From assembly GCF_000716535.1 (NCBI RefSeq), contig NZ_JNWV01000020.1, forward strand, positions 248,001 through 312,000: 64,000 bases of DNA. Direction: 5' to 3'. The notes beneath the pieces are model-generated. The model was not told the origin of the DNA. It worked only from the letters and a program-made list of their open reading frames with translations, and searched no databases. Positions 46,378 through 54,612 of the stretch are shown here, piece by piece. Within the stretch, counting starts at the first letter, position 1, and each line of letters begins with the position of its first letter. Both the position numbers and the translations under genes were made by a program. This DNA comes from Streptomyces flaveolus. Lineage in GTDB: Bacteria; Actinomycetota; Actinomycetes; Streptomycetales; Streptomycetaceae.

Positions 46378-48468
46378 TCACGACTCTGCCGCCCCTTCCT
46401 TGACGATCCGACGGTGGAAGAAGGCCAGGGCCGCGAGCACCGCGGCGATCTCTACGGCGACGAGTCCGGCGTTGGCGCCGAGGTCGAGGCCGGTGATGTG
46501 GACGGGTTCCGCGGGCGGTTTGAGGCCGGTTCTCCGGTACTCCTCCAGCTCCTGGTTCTGCCACCACACCTGGAAGGGCACCCATACGGCGAGGAGGACG
46601 GCCAGCAGCCCCTCGACGCCCAGGAGCGCACGGTGCGTGGCCGTGAACCGCCAGCCGCTGATGTACCGGGCGAAGATGGTCTGCGCGTTCTTCCGCGAGT
46701 GGACGATGCAGACCCCGACTCCGGTGATGAGCAGCACCACGACCGCCACGGCCAGGTTGAACAACTGGAGCCGGAAGTCGGCGACGAGGTCGCGGAGCTT
46801 GAGGGCCGCGTTCTGTCCGACCGGACTCATCCCGGTGACGTAGGTCTGCAGATGGTGCTCGGCGATCCCGTCCGTCACGTCGTCCGGGTTCTTGAAGACG
46901 AGACTCTGCTGGGAGGCGTAGGCGACGTAGCCCCGGTTGCTCAGGGAGGGCGAGCCGTCGGGGAAGACGACGACCACCGGGTCGGTGACGAACGACTCGT
47001 CCGCGTCGGGGTTGGTCATGGCCTGGAGCCGGCCCCGGGGGTTGTAGGTGAACAGTCGCTGGCCGTCCTGGGCCCGCAGAGCCGTCACCCGCTCGGCCGG
47101 GATCGCCTCCGGGCGGCTCGGGTTCAGCAGTTCCGGGACCGAGGCGGCGAGACGGTCGGTGTACCGGTCGAGGTCCGCGGGGACGAGCAGTCTCACCCGG
47201 GCCTGGTCGGCCGTGGTCGCGGGGACCCGCCGCCCCGCGGCGTCGAGCACGGGCTGTGCCGCGAGATAGGACTGGTTGACGATCAGCAGGTCGCGGTCCG
47301 GGAGGCCGGCCAGGTCGCCCAGGTGCCGGAGCCTGCGGTGCCCGGCGACGATGATCTGCCCGTCCCCGTCGGCCTCGCGGAGCCAGCCGCCCACCTTCTC
47401 GTCCAGGACTTCGAAGGCGCCCTCGCTCGCCGTGCTGCCGTTGAGGGCGATCGCGGTCGTGTCGCCGATGTTCCGGTACGTCTCGATGCTGGCTTCCCGG
47501 CTCGCGATGTTCTGACCGGCCATGACGACGTCGCCGGCGATGCTCACCGCGAGCAGGAGGGCGGGGATCCGTACCAGATAGGTGCTCATCGCGGCGGTCC
47601 GGGCCGGGAGTTCGCCCTTCAGCGCGCGCAGCAGTCCGGTCTGGGAGGTGAGCTGGAGCGTGATCGCGTGCACGGCGACGGAGACGAGACCGAGGACGGC
47701 GGCGAGACCCAGGGCGACGAGGGTGAAGACGCCGATCCAGGCCAGTCCGTTGTAGAGGCCGAGCAGCAGCAGAACCAGGGCGGTCACCCCGCCGAAGGCC
47801 GCCGCCCAGAAGGTGGCCAGTTGCCGCAGGTCCCGCAGCAGTATCTGCCCGAACGACCTGCCCTGGAGGCGCTGCACCCCGTATCCCTTGGCGCTGAGCA
47901 TGACGCCGGCGCCCGTCATCGTCACGACGGCGAGGGTGACGACGAAGAAGGAGCGGAGCAGGGCGCTGTCGGAGTAGGCCGGGGTGAGCTGCCCGAGCGA
48001 GTAGGGGCGGTAGGGCGCCGCCTCGAACCCGAGATCCGTGAACGTCCGGACCAGTTCGTCGACGTCCCGGTCCGAGCCGAACACGTAGTAGTAGCCACGC
48101 GGGTCGCGGTTGCCCAGCTCGGCGACGGGGTGCACGTCGGTGCGGTAGTCGCGGTCGAAGGCGGGGTAACCGTCGCGCAGCCAGTCGGAGTGGGGTCCGC
48201 CGGGGGCCAGATAGAGATGCCGACGGCTGTACGGCTCCTTGAGGTCGGGGGTCTCGCGCGCGACCGTCGCCTGGTGGGACTGGGCGAACTCGGCCAGGAC
48301 ACGGGTGACGTGCGCCCCGCTGGTCTCCCCCTTGGTGTCCGTCACCCAGACGACGGCCGTGTGCCCCATGACCCAGCGTCCGTCGAGGTCTCGGAGGAAC
48401 AGGAAGGAGAGCACTGCGGAGAACGCCAGTACGGCGGCGTGAACGAACTTGATACTTCGGTGCAGCAT
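46378..48468 (-). CDS. bacteriocin-associated integral membrane protein (DUF1430-like)
   Basis: The 696-residue protein has an N-terminal helix (VLAFSAVLSFLFL), a large extracytoplasmic domain, a cluster of helices around residues 165-315 (SFFVVTLAVVTMTGAGVML; AFGGVTALVLLLLGLYNGLA), a second soluble domain and three C-terminal helices (FNLAVAVVVLLITGVGVCIV; LLAVLLAVWVPF; LVAVEIAAVLAALAFF). This MacB-like split membrane layout matches the bacteriocin-associated immunity family found next to Lcn972-type genes. It works with the downstream ATPase. A strong hairpin separates it from the bacteriocin gene. Confidence 0.85.
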   Translation of the reverse strand: MLHRSIKFVHAAVLAFSAVLSFLFLRDLDGRWVMGHTAVVWVTDTKGETSGAHVTRVLAEFAQSHQATVARETPDLKEPYSRRHLYLAPGGPHSDWLRDGYPAFDRDYRTDVHPVAELGNRDPRGYYYVFGSDRDVDELVRTFTDLGFEAAPYRPYSLGQLTPAYSDSALLRSFFVVTLAVVTMTGAGVMLSAKGYGVQRLQGRSFGQILLRDLRQLATFWAAAFGGVTALVLLLLGLYNGLAWIGVFTLVALGLAAVLGLVSVAVHAITLQLTSQTGLLRALKGELPARTAAMSTYLVRIPALLLAVSIAGDVVMAGQNIASREASIETYRNIGDTTAIALNGSTASEGAFEVLDEKVGGWLREADGDGQIIVAGHRRLRHLGDLAGLPDRDLLIVNQSYLAAQPVLDAAGRRVPATTADQARVRLLVPADLDRYTDRLAASVPELLNPSRPEAIPAERVTALRAQDGQRLFTYNPRGRLQAMTNPDADESFVTDPVVVVFPDGSPSLSNRGYVAYASQQSLVFKNPDDVTDGIAEHHLQTYVTGMSPVGQNAALKLRDLVADFRLQLFNLAVAVVVLLITGVGVCIVHSRKNAQTIFARYISGWRFTATHRALLGVEGLLAVLLAVWVPFQVWWQNQELEEYRRTGLKPPAEPVHITGLDLGANAGLVAVEIAAVLAALAFFHRRIVKEGAAES

Positions 48469-48524
48469 CGACGACCCAGATCGGGGAGCGCAGCTCCGGG
48501 AGGGCAGAACGGGCAGGGAGTGGA

Positions 48525-48562
48525 CCGCCCGCGGGGAGACATGGCATTCTCTCCGCGGGCGG
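48525..48562 (-). terminator. hairpin between bacteriocin and immunity/transport genes
   Basis: CCGCCCGCGGGGAGA and TCTCTCCGCGGGCGG form a 15-bp stem with one mismatch and an 8-nt loop. Placed after the bacteriocin stop and before the DUF1430 gene on the same strand, it would act as a partial terminator or mRNA stabiliser, making bacteriocin mRNA more abundant than the membrane-protein mRNA. Confidence 0.65.
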
Positions 48563-48610
48563 AGGCGCTCACCTCACCACGAGGGACAGGGGCTCATCGG
48601 CCCCGGTGGG

Positions 48611-48922
48611 TCAGCAGCTCGTCTTGTAGTACGTCTTGTTGCCGTACAGCGCAGCGTCGGCCTGGGTGATGCTCCAGTTGCCCGCGCTCGCCTCGTCGGT
48701 GTCGATGTACTCACCGACGGACGTCGAGCCGTGGCACCGGCTGGACAGGTAGTAGTCCGACCACACGTACGAGGTGCCGGCTCCGTGGTCCCAGGTGCCA
48801 CCCTCCGCCGGGTAGGAGATGGTGGCCAGGGCCGGCGTGGCACCGGCGATGACGAGGGCACCGGCGGCAATCGCGACCTTCAGGCTGCGCTTGGTCTTCA
48901 CAGGGATCTTCTCTCTCTCCAT
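48611..48922 (-). CDS. lactococcin 972-family bacteriocin precursor
   Basis: The 103-residue precursor has a basic N-region, a signal-peptide core (VAIAAGALVIAGA) and a cleavage site after ATPALA (residue 33), giving a 70-residue mature peptide rich in Gly, Ser, Thr and aromatic residues. EGGTWDHG near the mature N-terminus and the SYVWSDYYLSSRCHGS and ALYGNKTYYK segments match Lcn972-type peptides, secreted by Sec; Lcn972 itself binds lipid II and blocks septation. Two Cys (63 and the last residue, 103) could form a disulfide. ATG 48922 is used; GTG 48901, with GGAGAG upstream, is a possible start. Confidence 0.88.
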   Translation of the reverse strand: MEREKIPVKTKRSLKVAIAAGALVIAGATPALATISYPAEGGTWDHGAGTSYVWSDYYLSSRCHGSTSVGEYIDTDEASAGNWSITQADAALYGNKTYYKTSC

Positions 48923-48936
48923 GACATGATCTCGCC

Positions 48937-48981
48937 TTTGGCTTGATATGGGCCTTGTTTGGCTTGATCTTGATCTTGATC
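48937..48981 (-). repeat. direct repeats in the bacteriocin 5' region
   Basis: TTTGGCTTGAT occurs at 48937-48947 and 48958-48968, exactly 21 bp apart, two helical turns. The second copy leads into three tandem TTGATC units (48964-48981). The stretch is AT-rich against its surroundings and lies 15-60 nt upstream of the bacteriocin start. It looks like a regulator-binding array or structured leader. Confidence 0.6.
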
Positions 48982-48988
48982 GAGCAGG

Positions 48989-49017
48989 ACTCTCCCAAGG
49001 ACCTAAAGGTCTGTCAA
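48989..49017 (-). promoter_or_regulatory. bacteriocin promoter with spacer dyad
   Basis: On the minus strand a perfect -35 TTGACA (49017-49012) is followed after 17 bp by GAGAGT (48994-48989), a weak -10. The spacer begins with the dyad GACCTTTAGGTC (49011-49000), a possible operator. A weak -10 with an operator fits an activator-dependent promoter. The 250 bp between the bacteriocin and carboxylesterase genes hold nothing else clear. Confidence 0.5.
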
Positions 49018-49172
49018 GTTTTCGGTAATACAACGGACTTGGAGCCCAAAAGGTGCTTAGCGATCTTCACAAGGGCTGCACATCTGACGGCCCGTCACCG
49101 GCGGGAGAAGAGGTCGCGGACAGCCGTGCTCACGGGAGCAACCGCTGCGGCAGGCACGGTTCTTGAACGCCG

Positions 49173-50741
49173 TCAGCGGCGCCGGGCCGCCACCGAGCGC
49201 CGCAGACGCCGTACCGCTGCCGCCAGCTCGGCCCCCGGCGCCCGGACCTCGGACGCGGGGCCGGGCTCCGGGACGGTGCGGGCCGCCGGCCAGAGGCCGA
49301 TCTCCGCGTCCCGTGGACCGTGCGCGGTACGCGGCACTCCGTCGCCGAAGACCCGCACCGGGTGGGTCGCGTCCCAGGCCGCCCAGCCGGGGTCCCCGGT
49401 CGTCACGAACCGCACCCAGGCGGTGTGCATCGCGTCGGCCAGCTCCTGCGGGGCGCCCTCACCGGCCAGCTTCCGCGACTCGGGCACGTCCCCGCTGTCG
49501 AAGACGAACCCCAGCTCCAGGGCATGGCAGGCACCGAGGCCGGGCAACCGGGAGGGCCACGCGAACTCGTACAGGTGACTGGCGCCGGGGCGGGCGTCGG
49601 CGATCCGGTGCAGCGGCACCCGAAGCAGGTGGTCGGTGACCATCTGGCCGACGATCTCGGCGGTCCCGGCGTCCGGATGCAGCGCCCGGTAGCCGCGCGG
49701 TATCTCGTGCCCGGCGTGGCAGCGGGCCATCGCCCCGGCCAGGGCGACCGCGCCGAGCCGGTCGACGTGCTCCAGCAGTCCCCCGGGCACCAGCCACAGC
49801 CGGTACTCGTCCCGGGTCCACCCCATGAGCAGTTCGACGTCCGGGGCGGCGGCGCCTTCGGTCAGCGCCTTCAACGGGTCGCCGGGCACGAGGTCGCCGT
49901 CCACGACGATGCCGAACCCGGGTCCGCCCAGCACCGGGCTGCTGAGCCGTCCGACCTCGGCCTGTGTGCGCAGCAGCAGTTCACGGTCGACCGCCGCGAA
50001 CGCCTCGGCGGTGGCGGGGATCTTCAGCCGGGCGGCCATCCGGCGCACCATCCGCCGCACCTTGTCCCGCTCGCAGACCTCGGGCGCGCCGCTCTGCAGG
50101 ACCGCCCGCCGGACCAGGCCGCGCGTCTGGGGCGCGGCGAGGAGGACGCCTGCGCTGATGGCCCCGGCCGACTGGCCGCACAGGGTGATCCGGCCGGGGT
50201 CGCCGCCGAAGGCCTCGATCGTCTCGTGCACCCAGCGCAGCGCGGCGAGCTGGTCGCGCAGGCCGGGGTTCGGGGGCGCGTCGGGGAACAGTCCGTAGCC
50301 CTCCACCCCCAGACGGTAGTTGACCGAGACGCAGACGACCCCGTCGCGGGCGAAGGTGCTGCCGTCGTACACGGGCACCGCCGAGGAACCCCTGGTCAGC
50401 GCGCCGCCGTGCAGCCAGACCAGCACCGGGAGCCGGGCGCCGGGGCCCGGCTCGGGGGTCCAGACGTTCAGGTTGAGGCAGTCGTCGCCGGGGATCACGG
50501 GGTCGGACAGGTACTGGGCGAACGCCTCGGAGTACGGCGGCTTCGGCGCGGTCGGCCCGAAGGCGCCGGCGTCCCGGACCCCGTCCCAGGGCTCGGGCGG
50601 CCGGGGCGGGCGGAACCGCAGGGGGCCGAAGGGCGGGGCGGCGTACGGGATGCCCCGGAAGACCGCGATCCCCCGCTCGTACCTGCCGCGTACGGCCCCG
50701 TGGGGCGTTTCGACCACGGGGCCCGTCCGGTCTGCCGCCAT
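49173..50741 (-). CDS. type-B carboxylesterase
   Basis: The 522-residue cytoplasmic esterase/lipase family protein has FRGIPYAAPPFGPLRFRPP, DDCLNLNVWTPE, oxyanion loop VWLHGGALTRGSS, nucleophile elbow LCGQSAGAISAG and ACHALELGFVF with the catalytic His. Type-B esterases hydrolyse varied carboxyl esters. No signal peptide is seen, so it is intracellular. ATG 50741 is chosen; a GTG seven codons upstream has no ribosome site. Divergent from the LacI regulator, with a LacI-type operator between. A fragment of this gene is duplicated at 52090-52177. Confidence 0.88.
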   Translation of the reverse strand: MAADRTGPVVETPHGAVRGRYERGIAVFRGIPYAAPPFGPLRFRPPRPPEPWDGVRDAGAFGPTAPKPPYSEAFAQYLSDPVIPGDDCLNLNVWTPEPGPGARLPVLVWLHGGALTRGSSAVPVYDGSTFARDGVVCVSVNYRLGVEGYGLFPDAPPNPGLRDQLAALRWVHETIEAFGGDPGRITLCGQSAGAISAGVLLAAPQTRGLVRRAVLQSGAPEVCERDKVRRMVRRMAARLKIPATAEAFAAVDRELLLRTQAEVGRLSSPVLGGPGFGIVVDGDLVPGDPLKALTEGAAAPDVELLMGWTRDEYRLWLVPGGLLEHVDRLGAVALAGAMARCHAGHEIPRGYRALHPDAGTAEIVGQMVTDHLLRVPLHRIADARPGASHLYEFAWPSRLPGLGACHALELGFVFDSGDVPESRKLAGEGAPQELADAMHTAWVRFVTTGDPGWAAWDATHPVRVFGDGVPRTAHGPRDAEIGLWPAARTVPEPGPASEVRAPGAELAAAVRRLRRSVAARRR

Positions 50742-50925
50742 CGCCCACCAGCCCTTCGCCACGTGCGCGTGCCGTGTTCATCCAGAGCACCACATCGCGC
50801 GGACCTATTCCGGTGCACAGGTCCTGGATGTGGGCTGTTCGGTGTACGGCGAGTTTCGAAAGTCCCCGTAGGCGCCATCCCGTGAATCCCCCTGTCTTCC
50901 CGCCGTCTTGACCCGCACCTATCGT

Positions 50926-50939
50926 AGGAAGCGCTTTCT
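50926..50939. promoter_or_regulatory. LacI-type operator between the carboxylesterase and lacI-like genes
   Basis: AGGAAGCGCTTTCT is a dyad with one mismatched pair around the CG centre that LacI/GalR proteins bind (AAGCGCTT core). It lies 83 bp upstream of the LacI gene and about 185 bp upstream of the esterase start, so it can control both. Confidence 0.7.
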
Positions 50940-51021
50940 GCACCGTCGGTGAGCAGACCGCGGAAGCAGCGTTGGTCGCAACTTTCGATGGCCCACGGGC
51001 GGGCCGGAGAGGTGGTTCCCT

Positions 51022-52080
51022 ATGGTCCGTGCGGGGAGTGCGAGCGTGACGGCCGGGCCGACGCTGGCGGTGGTGGCCCGGGAGGCGGGCGTATCGGTGC
51101 CCACCGCGTCGAAGGTGGTCAACGGGCGCGAGGACGTGGCCCCCGAGACGCGCCGCCGGGTGACCGAGGTGCTCGACCGGCTCGGCTATGTGCGCCGCCC
51201 CCGCTTCGACGCGGCGAGGGCGCCGGGCCTGGTGGACCTGGTGCTGCCATCACTGGAGAGTTCCTGGTCGGGTGCGGTGCTGCACGGGGTGGAGGCGGCG
51301 GCGTACGAGGCGGGCCTGGAGGTGGTCGTCTCGGCCGGCCCGGCCCGGTCCCCGGGCGCCCGCCCGGAGCGCGACTGGCTGGACAAGCTGACCGCGCGCG
51401 GCTCCTCGGGCGTGCTGGTCGACCTGGCGGAGCTGTCCCCGTCCCAGTACGCCTGGCTGGACCATCACCGCATCCCGTACGTGCTCATCGACCCGGCGCA
51501 CGAGCCGCCGGCCGGCGTGGTGTCGGTCGGGGCGGCCAACTGGCAGGGCGGGGTGAGCGCTACCGAGCATCTGCTGGGGCTCGGGCACGAGCGGATCGCG
51601 GTGATGGCCGGGCACCGGCGGACGATGGCCGACGGCGCCCGGGTGGCCGGCTACCGCTCGGCGCTCGCCTCCGCGGGAGTGCGGCACCGCGCCGAGTACG
51701 TGCGGCACGCGGGCCACGACGAGACCACCGCCCGGCTGCGCACCCACGAGCTGCTGGACCTGCCCGAACCGCCGACCGCGGTGTTCGTGTGCTCGGACCG
51801 GATGGCGTTCGGGGTGTACGCGGCGCTGGCCGAGCGGGAGTTGCGGGTGCCGGACGATGTGAGCGTGGTGGGTTTCGACGATCTGCCCGAGGCGCGCTGG
51901 GTCACCCCGGCGCTGACGACCGTACGCCAGCCGCTGGCCGAGATGGCCGCGACGGCGCTGCGGCTGCTGGTGCGGATGATGCGGGGCGACAGCCCCGAGG
52001 GGACGCGGACGGAGCTGTCGACACGGCTGGTTCAGCGCGCGAGCACGGCCCCGCCCGCGAACCGCCCCGCCTCGACCTGA
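51022..52080 (+). CDS. LacI-family transcriptional regulator
   Basis: The 352-residue repressor has an N-terminal LacI HTH ([20 protein letters not shown]), the hinge region [13 protein letters not shown] and a periplasmic-binding-protein-like core ([72 protein letters not shown]). GGAGAGG precedes the ATG. It is divergent from the carboxylesterase gene with a LacI-type operator between them, so autoregulation and esterase control are likely; the ligand is probably a sugar or glycoside. Confidence 0.9.
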   Translation: MVRAGSASVTAGPTLAVVAREAGVSVPTASKVVNGREDVAPETRRRVTEVLDRLGYVRRPRFDAARAPGLVDLVLPSLESSWSGAVLHGVEAAAYEAGLEVVVSAGPARSPGARPERDWLDKLTARGSSGVLVDLAELSPSQYAWLDHHRIPYVLIDPAHEPPAGVVSVGAANWQGGVSATEHLLGLGHERIAVMAGHRRTMADGARVAGYRSALASAGVRHRAEYVRHAGHDETTARLRTHELLDLPEPPTAVFVCSDRMAFGVYAALAERELRVPDDVSVVGFDDLPEARWVTPALTTVRQPLAEMAATALRLLVRMMRGDSPEGTRTELSTRLVQRASTAPPANRPAST

Positions 52081-52089
52081 ACATCCCCC

Positions 52090-52177
52090 GGCCGGGGCGA
52101 CCGCGCCGAGCCTGTCTACGTGCTCCAGCAGTCCGCCGGGCACCGGCGACAGCCGGTACCCGTCCCGGGCGCACCCC
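52090..52177 (-). pseudogene. duplicated fragment of the carboxylesterase gene
   Basis: These 88 bp match 49737-49824, inside the carboxylesterase gene, in the same orientation, with about 9 mismatches by eye (roughly 90% identity) and no indel. The fragment begins 10 bp after the LacI stop. No other part of the esterase was seen in 52081-52292. It is a scrap left by duplication or recombination of a carboxylesterase gene, with the two copies flanking the lacI-like gene. Confidence 0.7.
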
Positions 52178-52292
52178 CGTGGACTTCACCGACCGGCCGG
52201 CTGCTCGCCGGACCGAGCGGCCAACTGCGCGAGGTCGGCAGCCGGTTCGGGCGCGGGAGGTGACCCTGCCCCGGGGAGGTCGTTTGCCGGGC

Positions 52293-52496
52293 ATGAAGCA
52301 CTCCACGCGTATCGCCGCGGCCCTCTCCGTGGCCGCGGTCGCCCTGGTCACCGCCTACGGCACGGCCCATGCCGCCTGCCGCACCCTCGCCCCGGGACAG
52401 CAGCGCGCCACCGTGGCCTCCCCCGTCGACGAGCACGACCCGAAGGAGGACGTCGAACTCGACGAGAACGGCCGCCCCGACCTCAAGGAGGACTGA
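52293..52496 (+). CDS. small secreted protein
   Basis: The 67-residue precursor begins MKHSTRIAAALSVAAVALVT and has a cleavage site after AHA (about residue 27), leaving an acidic 40-residue mature peptide (ATVASPVDEHDPKEDVELDE) with one Cys at its start. No family recognised. GGGGAGG lies 13 nt upstream of this ATG and 4-5 nt upstream of an in-frame TTG at 52284, so the start may be the TTG. Confidence 0.65.
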   Translation: MKHSTRIAAALSVAAVALVTAYGTAHAACRTLAPGQQRATVASPVDEHDPKEDVELDENGRPDLKED

Positions 52497-52589
52497 GTCC
52501 GGCGGCCGGCCGCCCGGAGCCGGTGACACGGTGACGGCCGGGCACCTCCCGCAGGGGGGTGCCCGGCCGTCGTGTCGTCCGGTGGTCGC

Positions 52590-52844
52590 TCAGTCCTCCT
52601 CGCCCCGGTCGGCCCCGACGAGGGCCTCGACCACGTCCACGGCGCTGCCGTCGTGGTCGCTGCCGGCGGTGCCGCTGCCGGTCTGGAGGTTGGCCGCGCG
52701 ATCGACTTCGAGCCAGGAGTCGGCGTGGGAGTTGTCGATCACGGTGATCAGGCTCCCGGACGCGACGGCGGGTACGGCGCCGGCTCCGAGGAGCACGGCG
52801 ACGACCGCCGTGGCCATGCCGAGCCGCGGTACGGCACCGCTCAC
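52590..52844 (-). CDS. small secreted protein coupled to the PEP mutase-like gene
   Basis: GTG 52844 overlaps the stop of the upstream gene (GTGA). The 84-residue product has a signal peptide (MATAVVAVLLGAGAVPAVA) and a mature part of about 55 acidic residues (SGSLITVIDNSHADSWLEVD ... GADRGEED), with no Cys. Unknown family; the DNSHADSW segment recalls secreted Streptomyces hypothetical proteins. An internal ATG at 52817 is an alternative start, right before the signal core. Confidence 0.6.
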   Translation of the reverse strand: MSGAVPRLGMATAVVAVLLGAGAVPAVASGSLITVIDNSHADSWLEVDRAANLQTGSGTAGSDHDGSAVDVVEALVGADRGEED

Positions 52845-53704
52845 ACGCCCACACCCTCGGGGGTGAGCCGCTCGCGCGCGATGTTGCGCTCCAGCAGGCT
52901 GGTGGAGGCCTTCACGCCGACGCCGCTCGCGGGGTCCACCTCCGGCAGCCGGCCGTCGGCCGCCTTCAGGCCGGCGAGCGCGGAGTCCATCGCCTCGTGC
53001 GCGGCGAACAGGCACGGGGTGCTGTAGATGGCGACGTCCACGCCTAGGTCGGACAGTTCACCGAGGGACAACCGGGGCGACTTGCCGCCCGCGATCTGGT
53101 TGAACAGCAGCGGCTTGTCCCCGACGACCTCGCGGATCCGCTTGATCCACTCGACGCTGCGCACCCCGTCGACCAGCACCACGTCGGCGTCGGTGGCCGC
53201 CAGCCGCTCGGCGCGGTGCAGGATGTCGTGCTCGTCGGTGGCGTCCGTGCGGGCGACGACGACCAGGTCCTTGCGGGTCTCCAGGACCTTGTGCAGCTTC
53301 TCCAGGTATTCCTCCAGGGGCAGCACCTGCTTCCCGTCGGCGTGGCCGCAGCGGCGGGGCCGCTTCTGGTCCTCCAGGATCACCCCGGAGGCACCGATGC
53401 GCTCCAGTCCCTCGACGACGTGACAGGCGACCTCGGGGTCGACGTACCCGTCGTCGATGTCGACCAGCAGGTGGTGGTGGGGGAACGCGCCGCGCAGGCG
53501 CTGGACGAAGGCCACCATGTCGGGCCAGGCGATGAATCCGATGTCCGGCAGTCCGTAGTACGAGGCCGCGAAGCCGAAGCCCGATACGAACATGCCGTCG
53601 TAGTGCTTGGCCGCGATCGACGCCGAGTACATGTCGTACACGCCGATCAGCGGTGTGGTTCCGGGACCGGCGATGCGTTCGCGCAGCTTATTACCGTAGG
53701 TCAA
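52841..53704 (-). CDS. PEP mutase / isocitrate lyase-superfamily enzyme
   Basis: The 287-residue barrel has LIGVYDMYSASIAAKHYDGM, VDIDDGYVDPEVA, ILEDQKRPRRCGHADGKQVL with the RCGH variant of the KKCGH catalytic motif (Cys present, so closer to 2-methylisocitrate lyase or phosphonopyruvate-type enzymes), and VVVARTDA. The substrate is unknown; no other phosphonate gene is nearby. A TTG start has AGGAGGAG 7 nt upstream. Two dyads lie in its promoter region. It is distinct from the PEP mutase-like protein at 40.3-41.1 kb, which lacks the Cys-Gly-His motif. Confidence 0.88.
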   Translation of the reverse strand: MTYGNKLRERIAGPGTTPLIGVYDMYSASIAAKHYDGMFVSGFGFAASYYGLPDIGFIAWPDMVAFVQRLRGAFPHHHLLVDIDDGYVDPEVACHVVEGLERIGASGVILEDQKRPRRCGHADGKQVLPLEEYLEKLHKVLETRKDLVVVARTDATDEHDILHRAERLAATDADVVLVDGVRSVEWIKRIREVVGDKPLLFNQIAGGKSPRLSLGELSDLGVDVAIYSTPCLFAAHEAMDSALAGLKAADGRLPEVDPASGVGVKASTSLLERNIARERLTPEGVGV

Positions 53705-53787
53705 GGTCCGGCTCCTCCTGTGGGTGGGTGACGCGGGGCGGGAAGGGGAGGCCGCCGCGTCTCGACGCCCTTTGCCAAGACAAGAGC

Positions 53788-53808
53788 ATCTCTAGATAGT
53801 CACGTGAC
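53788..53808. promoter_or_regulatory. paired dyads upstream of the PEP mutase-like gene
   Basis: ATCTCTAGAT (53788-53797) is followed by GTCACGTGAC (53799-53808). Both are palindromic, separated by one base, about 85-105 bp upstream of the TTG start and beside the 3' end of the ThuA gene. Likely binding site of an unidentified regulator. Nothing else is seen in 53705-53866. Confidence 0.45.
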
Positions 53809-53866
53809 CTTCCTCCTACGCCAGCTTTACTCACCCCAACGGCGCAATCGGTTCACCGCAGAAACG

Positions 53867-54523
53867 TCACTGAGTGGGCGTTGCCGCCCAGGTGAGACCC
53901 CCGCCCAGGTGGGCCAGGAAGACCGGGTCGCGGTAGGCGTCGACGGCGTGACCGAGGGCCGTGTAGAACACGCGTCCGCCTCCGGGACCCCGCTCGTAGC
54001 ACCAGGCCAGCGGATGGTCCGCACCCATCCCGCCGCCGTCGTACGACGTCTCGTCGGCGCGCAGCAGCACGCGTGCCCCGCCGCGCGGGGCATGGTCGAA
54101 GTCGTACCACTCGTCGGTGAACTCCCACACGGGCGGCAGCTCCCGGGTGGCGGGGTGGCCGGGGTCCGCGACGAGGGCCCGGCCCGGCTGGTGGGCGGGG
54201 TGCCGGGTGAAGCGGGCGCCGAGCAGTTCGCCGTAGTACGGCCACCCGTACTCGGTGCAGGCCGCCGCGTGCACCCCGGCGAAGCCCCCGCCCGACCGGA
54301 CGTACCGCGCCAGCCGCTCGCGCCCGGCCGGGGTCAGCACGTCCCCGCTGGTGGAGAGGAAGACCACGGCCGCGAACCCGTCCAGCGGCCGTTCGAGGTC
54401 CGCGGGGTCCTCGGTGTGCTCGACGGCGAACCGGCCCAGCGCCCGCACGGCGGCGACCGCGTCCGGGATGGAGTCGTGGCGGTAGTCGGCGGTACGGGTG
54501 TAGAGGAGGAGACGAGGAGGCAT
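53867..54523 (-). CDS. ThuA-domain protein
   Basis: The 218-residue protein has a class I glutamine amidotransferase-like (ThuA) fold: LLLYTRTADYRHDSIPDAVA, AVVFLSTSGDVL, RYVRSGGGFAGVHAA, EFTDEWYDFDH and RVFYTALGHAVDAY. ThuA proteins occur in sugar metabolism clusters (trehalose utilisation), but the catalytic reaction is not well defined. ATG 54523 is preceded by GAGGAGACGAGGAGG. The upstream lipoprotein gene is on the same strand, about 90 bp away. Confidence 0.85.
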   Translation of the reverse strand: MPPRLLLYTRTADYRHDSIPDAVAAVRALGRFAVEHTEDPADLERPLDGFAAVVFLSTSGDVLTPAGRERLARYVRSGGGFAGVHAAACTEYGWPYYGELLGARFTRHPAHQPGRALVADPGHPATRELPPVWEFTDEWYDFDHAPRGGARVLLRADETSYDGGGMGADHPLAWCYERGPGGGRVFYTALGHAVDAYRDPVFLAHLGGGLTWAATPTQ

Positions 54524-54612
54524 GCCACGGGACTCTAGGCGCGGGCGCGACGGCCCGGCAGGGCGGTCCGTCGCACCCCGGCTCCACGCCGCCGGGTCAC
54601 GGGACGTTCCGC

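Noticed and set aside
52841..53704. Phosphonate biosynthesis cluster, suggested by the PEP mutase-like gene
   Set aside because: No phosphonopyruvate decarboxylase or other phosphonate gene is adjacent, and the RCGH motif points to a lyase-type member of the superfamily.
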